This document shows, one piece after another, positions 34,017 through 42,162 of a stretch of 64,000 bases of DNA (the first letter of the stretch is position 1; each line of letters begins with the position of its first letter). A program made the position numbers and the translations under genes. A model generated the notes under the pieces. The model did no database searches. It was not told the DNA's origin and saw only the letters and a list, made by a program, of their open reading frames with translations. The DNA comes from Terrimonas ginsenosidimutans (GTDB lineage: Bacteria > Bacteroidota > Bacteroidia > Chitinophagales > Chitinophagaceae), in NCBI RefSeq assembly GCF_022012415.1, contig NZ_JAKLTR010000006.1, positions 1 to 64,000 of the forward strand, written 5' to 3'.

Positions 34017-34193
34017 ATGGGCGGAACGGGCCAGTCGATCCTGACAGCCGCTTTTCAGGGAAAGGTTTCGCCTATTTATCCCACCACTGACAGGCCTGCT
34101 GTTTCCATTTTATTGTCCGGGCGAAGAAAGGAGCAGCCGGATGGTGATCGTCTGTATGCAGCGCTAGTGGAGCAAAATATTCAACTGAAATAA
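34017..34193 (+). CDS. possible 58-aa small protein
   Basis: ATG at 34017 to TAA at 34193: begins MGGTGQSILTAAFQGKVSPI and ends DRLYAALVEQNIQLK. Composition is protein-like and the frame is followed after eight bases by another small frame, but the ATG has no evident ribosome site and no family is recognised. It may be the tail of a decayed gene, because the frame stays open only to a TGA 27 bases before the ATG. Confidence 0.25.
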   Translation: MGGTGQSILTAAFQGKVSPIYPTTDRPAVSILLSGRRKEQPDGDRLYAALVEQNIQLK

Positions 34194-34201
34194 TACATCA
34201 T

Positions 34202-34345
34202 ATGAAATATTCAAAGCACAGACCGGAAGAAACCATAACAGAAAATAATCGTGTGCAGGGTAATTGCAGTCCACAGGTGAAGCTCTGGCGGATCAAGCGG
34301 CTTATTCTGTATAAGGTCAATGGTCTCCGTCCGGAAAGAAGATGA
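34202..34345 (+). CDS. possible 47-aa basic small protein
   Basis: ATG at 34202 (MKYSKHRPEETITENNRVQG) to TGA at 34345; the second half is basic (KLWRIKRLILYKVNGLRPER). It starts eight bases after the preceding small frame, as in an operon. Not recognised; may be spurious. Confidence 0.25.
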   Translation: MKYSKHRPEETITENNRVQGNCSPQVKLWRIKRLILYKVNGLRPERR

Positions 34346-34371
34346 GAGCAGGACCAGATCCGTTCCGTCAC

Positions 34372-35301
34372 TTATTTACCGGTGAGAATCCTGGAGCTAT
34401 CCTGCGTGATCATTTCATAAACTTCCATGATACTCCCCCTGATAGCCGGCCACTCATATTGGGCAAGGCGGTGTTCGCGGCCTTTGATGAACCGAATATC
34501 GAGATAAGGTGCATTGATCAGGTGTTGCGTTGCAAAACCGGCATTTGATGTATCAATGAGTTCGTCTTTTTCGCCCTGCATGTAAATGACGGGAATGCGG
34601 ATGTCTTTCCAGTAGGGCAGCATTTTCTCCAGTTCTTCCTTGTGATGCATCTTTTCTGTGTTGGCAGAGCGGAAGATGCGCGGGATAAACCAGCGGATGG
34701 ACCAGTGTTCGACAATTGGGCTGAACCAGTAGATCTTTTCGAGGCCGGGCCCCAGAGATGGACCGGTGAGTACGAGTCCATCGACCAGTTCCGGGTGATC
34801 CATGGCGAGCCTGCAGGCGACAGAAGAGCCGTAAGAACCGCCGGCGATGATGATCGGATGGCGTGCTTTGTGAAGGCTGTCCAGGATGGGGCGGATCATT
34901 TCAGCCTGTTCCCTGATCGCCGCAACGGGGTCACCAAGGCCGGAATAGCCGTATCCTGGCCTGTCCACTGTAAAGACCTTGAAGTGATTCTGGATAACAG
35001 TATCGGCATAACGGCCACTGTAGTAGCTCATTGAGCCAGGAGAACCGTGTAACATGAGCAAGGTGGGCAGACTGTCGTTCCCAACGCTGGCATACCTGAT
35101 CTGGCGGCCGTGGCTATTATAGTAATTGATCTGTCCATCAATTTTCCTTTGTGCAAAGATTTCCCGGAGTTCATCATCCGATTTCCTGAACTGGACAAAA
35201 TGATCAAAGATGAGGCAGGCAATGATAAATAGTCCGATCACAACGATCAGGATCCTAAGTAAACGTCTGAACCATCTGAATCGTAAACCTTTCTTTTGCA
35301 T
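34372..35301 (-). CDS. membrane-anchored alpha/beta hydrolase
   Basis: One N-terminal helix (about residues 13-30, RILIVVIGLFIIACLIF) anchors a 270-residue alpha/beta hydrolase. Seen: oxyanion-loop HGSPGSMSYY near residue 85, TVDRPGYGYSG, the nucleophile elbow GGSYGSSVA (serine near 155), the acid in MQGEKDELIDTSNAG, and the late histidine in KGREHRLAQYEW. The family is broad (lipase/haloperoxidase-like), so the substrate is unknown. Its expression may depend on the small leader unit at 35447-35576 upstream. Confidence 0.85.
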   Translation of the reverse strand: MQKKGLRFRWFRRLLRILIVVIGLFIIACLIFDHFVQFRKSDDELREIFAQRKIDGQINYYNSHGRQIRYASVGNDSLPTLLMLHGSPGSMSYYSGRYADTVIQNHFKVFTVDRPGYGYSGLGDPVAAIREQAEMIRPILDSLHKARHPIIIAGGSYGSSVACRLAMDHPELVDGLVLTGPSLGPGLEKIYWFSPIVEHWSIRWFIPRIFRSANTEKMHHKEELEKMLPYWKDIRIPVIYMQGEKDELIDTSNAGFATQHLINAPYLDIRFIKGREHRLAQYEWPAIRGSIMEVYEMITQDSSRILTGK

Positions 35302-35446
35302 AATTCCTGTAAATCAACTGAATAATCCTGTCAAAAATTTATTTCCCTGAAAACCCTGATCACACATATTATCTCAGGCGCTGGATCAGAGATCTCCAAA
35401 GCCAGTCCATTCTTTGGGTACCCTGCAAGAATCAGTCCTTTTGTAA

Positions 35447-35478
35447 TTAAAAAAGCCACCAGGGAAAACCTGATGGCT
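35447..35478 (-). terminator. intrinsic terminator upstream of the hydrolase
   Basis: Minus-strand AGCCATCAGG-TTTTC-CCTGGTGGCT (one mismatch) followed by six T. It lies upstream of the hydrolase gene in the same direction, so it either ends a small transcript or works as an attenuator. Confidence 0.75.
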
Positions 35479-35518
35479 CCTGGCTCTTCGCCAGCAGAAT
35501 ATTTTAGGAGAAGCCCGG

Positions 35519-35563
35519 TTACGCGATAATAACCGAAGGCGTCCATGATTTATCTGATTGCAT
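35519..35563 (-). CDS. 14-aa ORF with strong Shine-Dalgarno, possible leader peptide
   Basis: Minus-strand AAAGGAGGTATTC precedes ATG at 35563, an unusually perfect ribosome site for this phylum; the frame encodes MQSDKSWTPSVIIA and stops at 35519. A small hairpin (CTGGCGAAGAGCCAG) and the terminator at 35447-35478 follow before the hydrolase gene. This peptide-hairpin-terminator order is that of an attenuator, though the peptide has no runs of one amino acid. May also be a coincidence. Confidence 0.3.
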   Translation of the reverse strand: MQSDKSWTPSVIIA

Positions 35564-35679
35564 GAATACCTCCTTTTTATTTGGTGAGGAGGTAAGTTAC
35601 GATTTTTTCGACAATCTGAGCGAAGTCCGCTCTGTTGAATAATCCTGGTTTTTATTATTCGATGGACAGTGATCGGTAT

Positions 35680-36234
35680 TTATTGCCAGTTCCTGGTATT
35701 ATTCAGGTAGCTGGTGACTTCTGTGCTTAGCGGCGTAACGTCTGCCGGGAAGACTTTGATCAGTTTACCATTTTCATCGATCAGGAATTTGGTGAAATTC
35801 CATTTGATCACCGGTTCAGAAACATACATTTTCTGTGCTTCTGAAATGAGATAGGAGAATATCGGGTGGCGCAATTCTCCCATGGTGGTTACTTTTTCCG
35901 CCATCGGAAAGGTGATATCGTAAGTGAAGGTGCAGAAGTCGCGGATCTCACGGTTGGTCTTCAGTTCCTGGTTTCCGAAATCGCTTCCTGCCGGAAAGCC
36001 GACAACTACCAGTTTGTCTTTGTATGCGCGGTAAAGCTTTTCCAGTTCTTCCATCTGGAAGGTGTAGGGAGATTTGGATGCTGTGTTAACGATCAGGATC
36101 TTCTTTCCTTTAAAGTCTTCAAAATTGATCCTGGCATTTTCTTTCTGGAGAGCTTCAACCTTGAAGTCATAGATTGACGGTTCAGTTGAAAAAACAAAAA
36201 CTGACAGCAGTGAGCTGAGAAGTATGAGTTTCAT
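35680..36234 (-). CDS. glutathione-peroxidase-fold protein lacking the catalytic cysteine
   Basis: Start chosen at 36234 (MKLILLSSLLSVFVFS, signal peptide). The fold words are clear: IYDFKVEALQKENARINFEDFKGK then KILIVNTASKSPYT, LEKLYRAYKDKLVVVGFPAGSDFG-NQE and KWNFTKFLIDENGKLI. In active enzymes the loop is NTASKCG(Y/F)T; here it is SKSPYT, so Ser55 replaces the peroxidatic Cys/Sec, and GFPC becomes GFPA, removing the usual second cysteine. Gln of the NQE word and Trp of KWNFTKF remain. So it is unlikely to be a peroxidase and may be a periplasmic binding or structural protein. Confidence 0.85.
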   Translation of the reverse strand: MKLILLSSLLSVFVFSTEPSIYDFKVEALQKENARINFEDFKGKKILIVNTASKSPYTFQMEELEKLYRAYKDKLVVVGFPAGSDFGNQELKTNREIRDFCTFTYDITFPMAEKVTTMGELRHPIFSYLISEAQKMYVSEPVIKWNFTKFLIDENGKLIKVFPADVTPLSTEVTSYLNNTRNWQ

Positions 36235-36777
36235 TTTTCTGGGTTTGGATTCAGGCTCTAAAATAGAGCGCGGCCGGTTCCCGCGCAATAGTGTTCAACC
36301 TATAAACGGATCGTAGTTTCACTATCCTGAAAAGCCCGGTTTTTACAGGGTCATAGATTCCCGCCGATTCTCAGATCTGGTGTTCACCTATTGATCTGCA
36401 TATTCATTCGCTGATGGAGTACAGATGACGAAGATTTTAAGACATTGTTTAAGGTAGAACAAGGTAGCTAACTGTCATGTCTGCTGCGTAGGGGAACGCG
36501 GCGGACACGGCGATACGCGACGTACGCAGCGAAAACAGCCATAGCAGACTTTGTATTCGCCGCGCACGTCGCGTATCGCCGTGCCCGCCGCGTTCCCCTA
36601 CGCCATCAAGCTATCAAAAAATTATTCGGTCATATAAAAGGAAAAATGTGAGTACACGGTAGCCCTTCAGGGGAGATTTAGAGGGTGCCTTACGCAGGGC
36701 AGATAAGCTTGTTAGATGGAATCAGGCCCGGAGATAAAGCGATCTGTCTTAAAGGGCACAAACAGAGCGTTAAGTTG
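36235..36777. other. 543-bp spacer with two repeats
   Basis: Contains copy C of the conserved-loop GC hairpin (36490-36599) and a single copy of the TTCAGGGGAGATTTAGAGGG repeat (36666-36685) also found at both ends of the element at 12.0-12.6 kb. No gene seen. Confidence 0.6.
36490..36599. repeat. GC-rich hairpin repeat, copy C (conserved loop, inverted)
   Basis: Arms of GGGGAACGCGGCGGACACGG type; the loop AAAACAGCCATAGCAGACTT then TGTATTC is the reverse complement of the loops in copies A and B. Arm changes are matched on the opposite arm (ACACGG with CCGTGC, with one wobble), as if pairing were maintained. Confidence 0.8.
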
Positions 36778-37695
36778 TTACTGAGCAGAAGCCGGCAACC
36801 AGTTATTCGCCTGCAGCCAGTTGCGGAGTCTTTCCTGCCATTGGTCTTTTGTGGTCTTGTTGTTCAATCCGAACCCATGCCCCCCCTGCTGATAGATATG
36901 CATTTCCGCAATGACCTTGTTTTTCTGCAATGCAGTATAGTATGCAAGGCTGTTGCCGACAGGCACGGCTTTATCATCACCTGCGTGTACGAGAAAAGCA
37001 GGTGGTGTTTGCGGTCCGACCTGTCGGTCTGCAGAATACAGCATAATGCGTGCGGCAGAGGTATCAGCACCGAGAAGGTTATCCCGGCTGCCTTTGTGCA
37101 TAAGGGTATCGGCAAAACTGATAACCGGATAGATAAGGATGGAGAAATCCGGGCGTACCTCTGTTGCACCTGCTTCGATCACGGGTTTGGCGAATTGGGT
37201 GGAAGCTGTTGCAGCCAAATGTCCCCCTGCCGAAAAGCCCATGATGCCTACGGTGGAGGGGTTGACGCCCCACTCTCCTGCCCGTTGCCTGATCAGTTGA
37301 AGGGCCCTTTGCGCGTCCTGCAGGGGGCCGATGGTTTTATTCTGCATGATCGCATCATCAGGCAGGCGATACTTCAGTACAAAAGCTGTAATGCCCCAGC
37401 TGGTGAATAATTTTGCAATATCAGCTCCTTCATGGCTGGCGGCAAGAATGGAATAACCGCCGCCGGGGCAGATCACCACTGCGGTGCCGTTGGCCTTGCC
37501 TTGTTCAGGTTTATAGACTGCCAGTGTCGGTTGTGACACGTTTTTGATCCGGAGTATACCATTTGTCGTCTCTGAACTTTCAGCTTTGACGGCAGGTTTA
37601 CTACCGGGAACTTTATCATAAAGAGCGATCACTTCCTGGGAAAAGATCATATTACTGCTGATAAGGAACATGGCAATTGCAAACAGCTTTTTCAT
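36778..37695 (-). CDS. secreted BD-FAE-type carbohydrate esterase / alpha/beta hydrolase
   Basis: Signal peptide MKKLFAIAMFLISSNMIFS-Q, then an alpha/beta hydrolase of the xylan acetyl-esterase/BD-FAE group: oxyanion loop VVICPGGGYSILAASHEG, WGITAFVLKYRLP, the elbow GFSAGGHLAAT (serine near residue 171), the acid in LVHAGDDKAVPV, and the histidine in YQQGGHGFGL. Such enzymes deacetylate plant polysaccharide fragments in the periplasm or outside the cell. No other polysaccharide-utilisation genes adjoin it. Confidence 0.88.
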   Translation of the reverse strand: MKKLFAIAMFLISSNMIFSQEVIALYDKVPGSKPAVKAESSETTNGILRIKNVSQPTLAVYKPEQGKANGTAVVICPGGGYSILAASHEGADIAKLFTSWGITAFVLKYRLPDDAIMQNKTIGPLQDAQRALQLIRQRAGEWGVNPSTVGIMGFSAGGHLAATASTQFAKPVIEAGATEVRPDFSILIYPVISFADTLMHKGSRDNLLGADTSAARIMLYSADRQVGPQTPPAFLVHAGDDKAVPVGNSLAYYTALQKNKVIAEMHIYQQGGHGFGLNNKTTKDQWQERLRNWLQANNWLPASAQ

Positions 37696-38076
37696 ATAGT
37701 AAAATATTGCAGTACTCGATTAGACCGACAAAATACATATTTTGATCCAATGGTCACCGTTCAATCTCCTCACCTTGAAACGAAGGGAGACACAGGAGGC
37801 TTTTTAATTCTTTACGTTCCTGCCGGTTCAAAGTTTTACAGGAGGCGGGGCGGACGGTAACGGAGTTTAGGGTTAAGCAAAATCAGCCCGGGGTCTTCCT
37901 CCTCTCTGTACAGACCGATCATAATGGAGCAGGTGATCTGCGCTCTGTTGCGGAATGAACGGTATACGCGTAAGTTGATAGTGATGACCTGTCAGGTTGT
38001 TTTTGTTCACAGGTGTCCGATTCTTCTTTGTAATCAGTTCTTTTTTCTGTTTCTTTGGAGACAGCCTAAACTAACT
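37696..38076. other. 381-bp divergent spacer
   Basis: Separates the esterase (minus) from the universal stress protein (plus). The USP frame stays open back to 37924 but that part reads as non-coding leader. No clear TAnnTTTG box or hairpin found. Confidence 0.4.
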
Positions 38077-38874
38077 ATGCACATGAAAGATGTAATTATT
38101 CCAGTTGACTTCTCTGAGACCTCTCTTAATGCCGCCCGGTATGCAGCGGACATGCTGTCGGGTAAGGCCGATGCCCGTGTGATCCTGTATCATATGTTCA
38201 AAGAATCTGATGAAGCGGCAACAGCTGCTCAATACCTGGAAAGCCTGAAAGCGGAAATGGAACAGAAAGGGGTTCAAAACATCGAAATGGAAAAAGAACA
38301 GGGAGATGATCTGATTGATAACCTGGGCAGGCTGGCTTACCAGAAAACGGCTGAACTCATCATCATGGGTATTTCCGAGAAAGAAGAATGGAGACAGATC
38401 TTCATAGGAAGCAATACCCTGAAAATGGCTGATGCCAATGTTTGCCCAGTGATGATCGTTCCTCCGGATGCAAAATATACAGGAATTTCAAATATTGCTT
38501 TGACCTCTGATTTCAAAGATGTTGACGCAACTACCCCGGTACTGGCGATCAAGACGGTGCTGGAAATATTCAATGCCAGTCTTCATATCGTGAACGTAGA
38601 TAATGAACATTATGTTTCTCTGACCGAAGAATACCTGGCGGAAAGGAGTAAAATGCTTAAGATGTTCGCCGAATTCAACCCTGAATTCTACTTTATCGGC
38701 ATGAACGATTTTTATGAGGCGATCGAGCAGTTTTCGCGCGACCGAAATATCGATCTCATCATCATTATTCCAAAAAATCACACTTTTATCAATAGTTTAT
38801 TCAGCTTTAACGTCAGCCACACAAAGAAACTGGCGTTCAACAGCACCGTTCCGATACTTGCGGCGCATCAATAA
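38077..38874 (+). CDS. universal stress protein, tandem UspA domains
   Basis: Start at 38077 (MHMKDVIIPVDFSETSLNAA); the 51 upstream in-frame codons do not fit the fold. Two Usp domains: the first ~150 residues with IIPVDFSETS, ARYAADML and IIMGISEKEEWRQIFIGSNT then VCPVMIVP; the second shorter and degenerate (IALTSDFKD ... IIIIPKNHTF ... VPILAAH). The first domain's GxSxx-like ATP loop (IGSNTLKMADANVCPV) is partly kept, the second lacks it. Cytoplasmic; role in stress adaptation. Strong terminator follows. Confidence 0.9.
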   Translation: MHMKDVIIPVDFSETSLNAARYAADMLSGKADARVILYHMFKESDEAATAAQYLESLKAEMEQKGVQNIEMEKEQGDDLIDNLGRLAYQKTAELIIMGISEKEEWRQIFIGSNTLKMADANVCPVMIVPPDAKYTGISNIALTSDFKDVDATTPVLAIKTVLEIFNASLHIVNVDNEHYVSLTEEYLAERSKMLKMFAEFNPEFYFIGMNDFYEAIEQFSRDRNIDLIIIIPKNHTFINSLFSFNVSHTKKLAFNSTVPILAAHQ

Positions 38875-38897
38875 ACCTGGTAAAATGAATTTACGGA

Positions 38898-38932
38898 ACG
38901 GAAAGAAGATGATCTTCTTTCCGTTTTTTTTA
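38898..38932 (+). terminator. USP gene terminator
   Basis: ACGGAAAGAAGAT-G-ATCTTCTTTCCGT followed by eight T, 23 bases after the stop. Confidence 0.9.
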
Positions 38933-39100
38933 TACCCCACGTTGTCGATTATCCGCTCTGATCCTTGCTTTTTTCTATTTGCTTTTTTCCGCTTAGCTTT
39001 ACCGAACAGTTGTTAGGATCAATAAATACCCGGCAACATTCAATTGTTTAACGTAGAGAATCGGTGTAAATCACTGTTCTCTTCCTCTTTTCTCTAACTT

Positions 39101-40537
39101 ATGAATGATCAGATTCACGTAACCTCCGAAATAGGTACTTTAAAACGCTTGCTGGTGCACAGCCCGGATAGCGGTCTTGGTAAAGTAGTTCCATCAAAAG
39201 CACAGGATTGGTTGTTTGAAGACATCGTGCACCTGGATACCATCCGCCGTAAAGAATATGATTTCTATATCAAACTGCTTCTTTATTTCCTTGATCCGGA
39301 AAAGATCAAGGGCCGGCTTGGCGAAGTGGACGCGCCCGCTAATGATTTCAATTTTTATAAACCTGATCATAAAGATTTTTACCGCTCAGATAAGGTAGTG
39401 GAACTGCAGTGGTTGCTGGGTGAGATCCTCGAACAACATGAGATCAAACTAAAACTCGTTGCCTCCGTTTGCGCGATCGAGAACTGCTCTTATGAACTGC
39501 AGGATAAATTGCTGGCCCTTGACGGACCGCAACTGGCAAAAGTGTTTATCAGCGGCACATCAAATGATAAGGAGATGTTATTCCCTCCTATCCCTAATTT
39601 CATCTTTACGCGTGATATCGGGATTGTGATCAATGACTATATCCTGCTGAATAAACCGGCACGTAAAGCGCGTACACGCGAAGCCCTGCTGGTGAAATAT
39701 TTATTCTATAACCACCCGATGTTTGCTTCCTATCGTGACAAGATCATCGAGCTTCCCAACACGTCACATTATTTCCTTCTTCCTAAAGATGGCGATGATA
39801 AGAAAGTAACGCTTGAAGGCGGGGATATCATGGTAGTAACAAAAGATCACCTGTTGATCGGCATCAGTGAAAGAACGACGATGGAGGCGGCGCATCAATG
39901 CATCAATCTTCTTTTTGAAAAGAACGTGGTCAAAAAGATCACGGTGATAAAAATCCCGAAGAAAAGAGACTACATGCATATTGATACCATCTTTACCCAG
40001 GTGAAAAGAAACGTATGGGTATTGCTGGGCACTTTTTCCAAGAAGACGATCAAGATGGAAGATGCAGATGATGTGCAACGTGTACTGGAAGGAAGCAAAA
40101 AGGAAGATAAGATCAAGATCACTCAATTCAGAAAGAAGGATCCTTCACAACCTGCCTACTTCGATAACCTTGAAGAACTGCTGGCGGATATCAGCAAACA
40201 TGATCTTAAATCAGAAGAAAAGGTCAGGTTCATTTATTCCGGCAACAATGAATTTCCTTATGATGCACGTGAACAATGGACAGATTCCTGCAATTTGCTG
40301 GCATTGAAAGAGGGTGTTGTGCTTGGATATGACAGGAACGACAAAACAGTGGAAGCATTCCGCGAAGCCGGTTTTAATGTTATTCATGCGCATGACCTGG
40401 TCGCTCAGCTGGAGCTGGGAGAGATCAAACCAGCCGATATGCAAAATACACTGATCACCATGCCTTCAGCAGAGTTATCCCGTGCCCGCGGTGGGTTCCA
40501 TTGTATGAGCATGCCATTGATGAGAGAAGAGCTTTAA
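39101..40537 (+). CDS. arginine deiminase-family enzyme
   Basis: Amidinotransferase-superfamily enzyme of 478 residues, longer than classic ArcA (~410) owing to insertions around residues 50-110 and 320-370. Active-site landmarks in order: PNFIFTRDIGIV (substrate-binding Asp), LEGGDIMVV (catalytic Glu), HIDTIFTQV (catalytic His), and GGFHCMSMPL with the nucleophile Cys468 near the end. The predicted reaction is arginine to citrulline plus ammonia in the cytoplasm. The following gene is CtlX, whose family converts citrulline onward, which supports this. The unusual length leaves room for a related guanidino substrate. Confidence 0.85.
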   Translation: MNDQIHVTSEIGTLKRLLVHSPDSGLGKVVPSKAQDWLFEDIVHLDTIRRKEYDFYIKLLLYFLDPEKIKGRLGEVDAPANDFNFYKPDHKDFYRSDKVVELQWLLGEILEQHEIKLKLVASVCAIENCSYELQDKLLALDGPQLAKVFISGTSNDKEMLFPPIPNFIFTRDIGIVINDYILLNKPARKARTREALLVKYLFYNHPMFASYRDKIIELPNTSHYFLLPKDGDDKKVTLEGGDIMVVTKDHLLIGISERTTMEAAHQCINLLFEKNVVKKITVIKIPKKRDYMHIDTIFTQVKRNVWVLLGTFSKKTIKMEDADDVQRVLEGSKKEDKIKITQFRKKDPSQPAYFDNLEELLADISKHDLKSEEKVRFIYSGNNEFPYDAREQWTDSCNLLALKEGVVLGYDRNDKTVEAFREAGFNVIHAHDLVAQLELGEIKPADMQNTLITMPSAELSRARGGFHCMSMPLMREEL

Positions 40538-40586
40538 CAGATTTGACTATCCAAACAAATTACTGCGTGATCTAAACACGTTCACC

Positions 40587-41501
40587 ATGCAAACCACATC
40601 GCATATACTAATGATCAGGCCTGTGAGCTTTGTTTATAATGAGCAAACCGCGGTCAATAATGCTTTTCAATCTGCTACTGATGAAACCAGCCAGGTGCAG
40701 GAGAAAGCGCTTGCTGAGTTTGATACGTTTGTATCCGTACTGCGCAGCAACGGAGTAGATGTTACCGTGGTGCAAGACACTGCGGAACCTCATACGCCTG
40801 ATTCTATTTTCCCCAATAACTGGGTATCCTTTCACAGCAATGGGACGGTGATGCTTTATCCCATGTTCGCGGCAAACAGAAGGGCGGAGCGCAAGCCTCA
40901 TGTGCTGGATATTGTTGCGGAAAAATTTCAGATCGGCCAAACGATCGACCTGACCGGTTTCGAAAACGAAGATATTTTCCTTGAAGGCACCGGAAGCATG
41001 GTACTCGATCGTGACCGGCAGATCGCTTATGCCTGTATCTCCCCGCGGACGAATGAAAAAGTATTGGGTGAGTTTTGCAGAAAGATGAACTACACGCCGG
41101 TTCTGTTCACTTCAACGGATGGTAACGGACAGGAGATCTATCATACCAATGTAATGATGTGTGTGGCTGACGGCTATGTGGTCATATGCCTGGAGAGCAT
41201 TGCCTCGCCAACGGAGCAGCAGCATGTCAGTGACACTATCCTTAGATCGGGCAAAGAGATCATCCCGATATCTCTCAAGCAAATGAACCATTTTGCCGGC
41301 AATATGCTGCAGGTAGAGAGTCGTGATGGTGAAAAACTTCTGGTAATGTCCACACAGGCATATGAGTCGTTGTCGGAAGAGCAAATTGAAAGGCTTCGCT
41401 CTTTTAACCGGATCGTGCATTCTGCGATCAATACCATTGAAACGAATGGCGGTGGCAGTGCCCGTTGCATGATGGCGGAAATCTATCTAAAAGCAAAATA
41501 A
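40587..41501 (+). CDS. ctlX: citrulline-utilisation hydrolase CtlX
   Basis: A 304-residue member of the same pentein fold, CtlX branch: MIRPVSFVYNEQTAVNNAFQ at the start, PDSIFPNNWVSFH, FLEGTGSMVLDR (acid), YHTNVMM (histidine) and NGGGSARCMMAEI with the nucleophile Cys294. CtlX-type citrulline ureidases release ornithine, CO2 and ammonia from citrulline. With the deiminase 49 bases upstream this predicts a two-step arginine to ornithine route without carbamoyl phosphate. Same strand, likely one operon. Confidence 0.9.
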   Translation: MQTTSHILMIRPVSFVYNEQTAVNNAFQSATDETSQVQEKALAEFDTFVSVLRSNGVDVTVVQDTAEPHTPDSIFPNNWVSFHSNGTVMLYPMFAANRRAERKPHVLDIVAEKFQIGQTIDLTGFENEDIFLEGTGSMVLDRDRQIAYACISPRTNEKVLGEFCRKMNYTPVLFTSTDGNGQEIYHTNVMMCVADGYVVICLESIASPTEQQHVSDTILRSGKEIIPISLKQMNHFAGNMLQVESRDGEKLLVMSTQAYESLSEEQIERLRSFNRIVHSAINTIETNGGGSARCMMAEIYLKAK

Positions 41502-41788
41502 GACAGTAAGGGAAAGCAGGAATACTTCCGCCTGTATCAAAGGCAAGGTCATTGCCTTCAAGGTTCCAGCAAGCTTAGCAGTGCGCCGGGTAAATTTTAG
41601 TCATTGACGGATCTAATGGAAACCAGGGCCGGAGCCGTGCATTAAGCTGTATGTGAACACCTCTTTTAGCTGATTGGCGCAGCTGCCCCTTCGCAGGGCA
41701 AAGGAAAAAATATGTCCATCAGTATTCCAAAGTGATCAGGAAACCGACGCAACGTTTCCCGGGAGCGAACTGTCAACCGGAAAAAAGC

Positions 41789-42139
41789 ATGCGCTACCTT
41801 ATCCTTTTCCTTTCTTTTACACTGCTCCTGGCTGGCTGCGGCCGGGACAAAGATGAGTATATCAGTGGTATCGTGATTGAAAAAAGCGGTTGTTTGCCGG
41901 ATTCTTACCTTGTTGAGCTGCCGGGCGAAGTCGGTAAAAAGAAGCCGTATTTATGCGAAACAACTGTCCCTTTAGCGACGTTGCTGAACTGCACGAACTC
42001 AGTTTATATCCGCCTCCCACCTGCCCTTGCCATTGCCGGAAAAAAGATCCGTTTCCTGTATGTAGACACGCAACCGTCATGCCTTTCTTACAGCTTCGCA
42101 CCGCAACATATCACTGTAAAATCACTGAGGGCTGATTAA
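41789..42139 (+). CDS. hypothetical lipoprotein
   Basis: ATG at 41789 gives MRYLILFLSFTLLLAGC with a clean LAGC lipobox (Cys17); the upstream start at 41732 does not. Mature part of ~100 residues has four further cysteines (SGCLPD, YLCET, LNCTN, PSCLSY), which could form two disulfides, and beta-strand-like sequence (ISGIVIEKSG, YIRLPPALAIAGKKIRFLYV). No family recognised. It lies 23 bases before the DUF1684 gene. Confidence 0.65.
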   Translation: MRYLILFLSFTLLLAGCGRDKDEYISGIVIEKSGCLPDSYLVELPGEVGKKKPYLCETTVPLATLLNCTNSVYIRLPPALAIAGKKIRFLYVDTQPSCLSYSFAPQHITVKSLRAD

Positions 42140-42162
42140 GCCTGAAGCTGTACTTTCACGGC

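Larger units (their letters stand above)
33802..34371. other. 570-bp spacer with two possible small ORFs
   Basis: Between the rpiA start (minus strand) and the 3' end of an alpha/beta hydrolase (minus strand). No recognised gene or strong hairpin. Two short plus-strand frames, eight bases apart, are listed separately; the first 215 bases appear empty. Confidence 0.4.

Noticed and set aside
35331-35546. 71-codon minus-strand frame over the leader region
   Set aside because: It runs through the intrinsic terminator and lacks a ribosome site; the 14-codon frame with AAAGGAGGT is the better candidate.
37924-38076. 51-codon N-terminal extension of the universal stress protein
   Set aside because: Usp domains begin at the IIPVDFSETS strand; the upstream residues are cysteine- and phenylalanine-rich and look untranslated.
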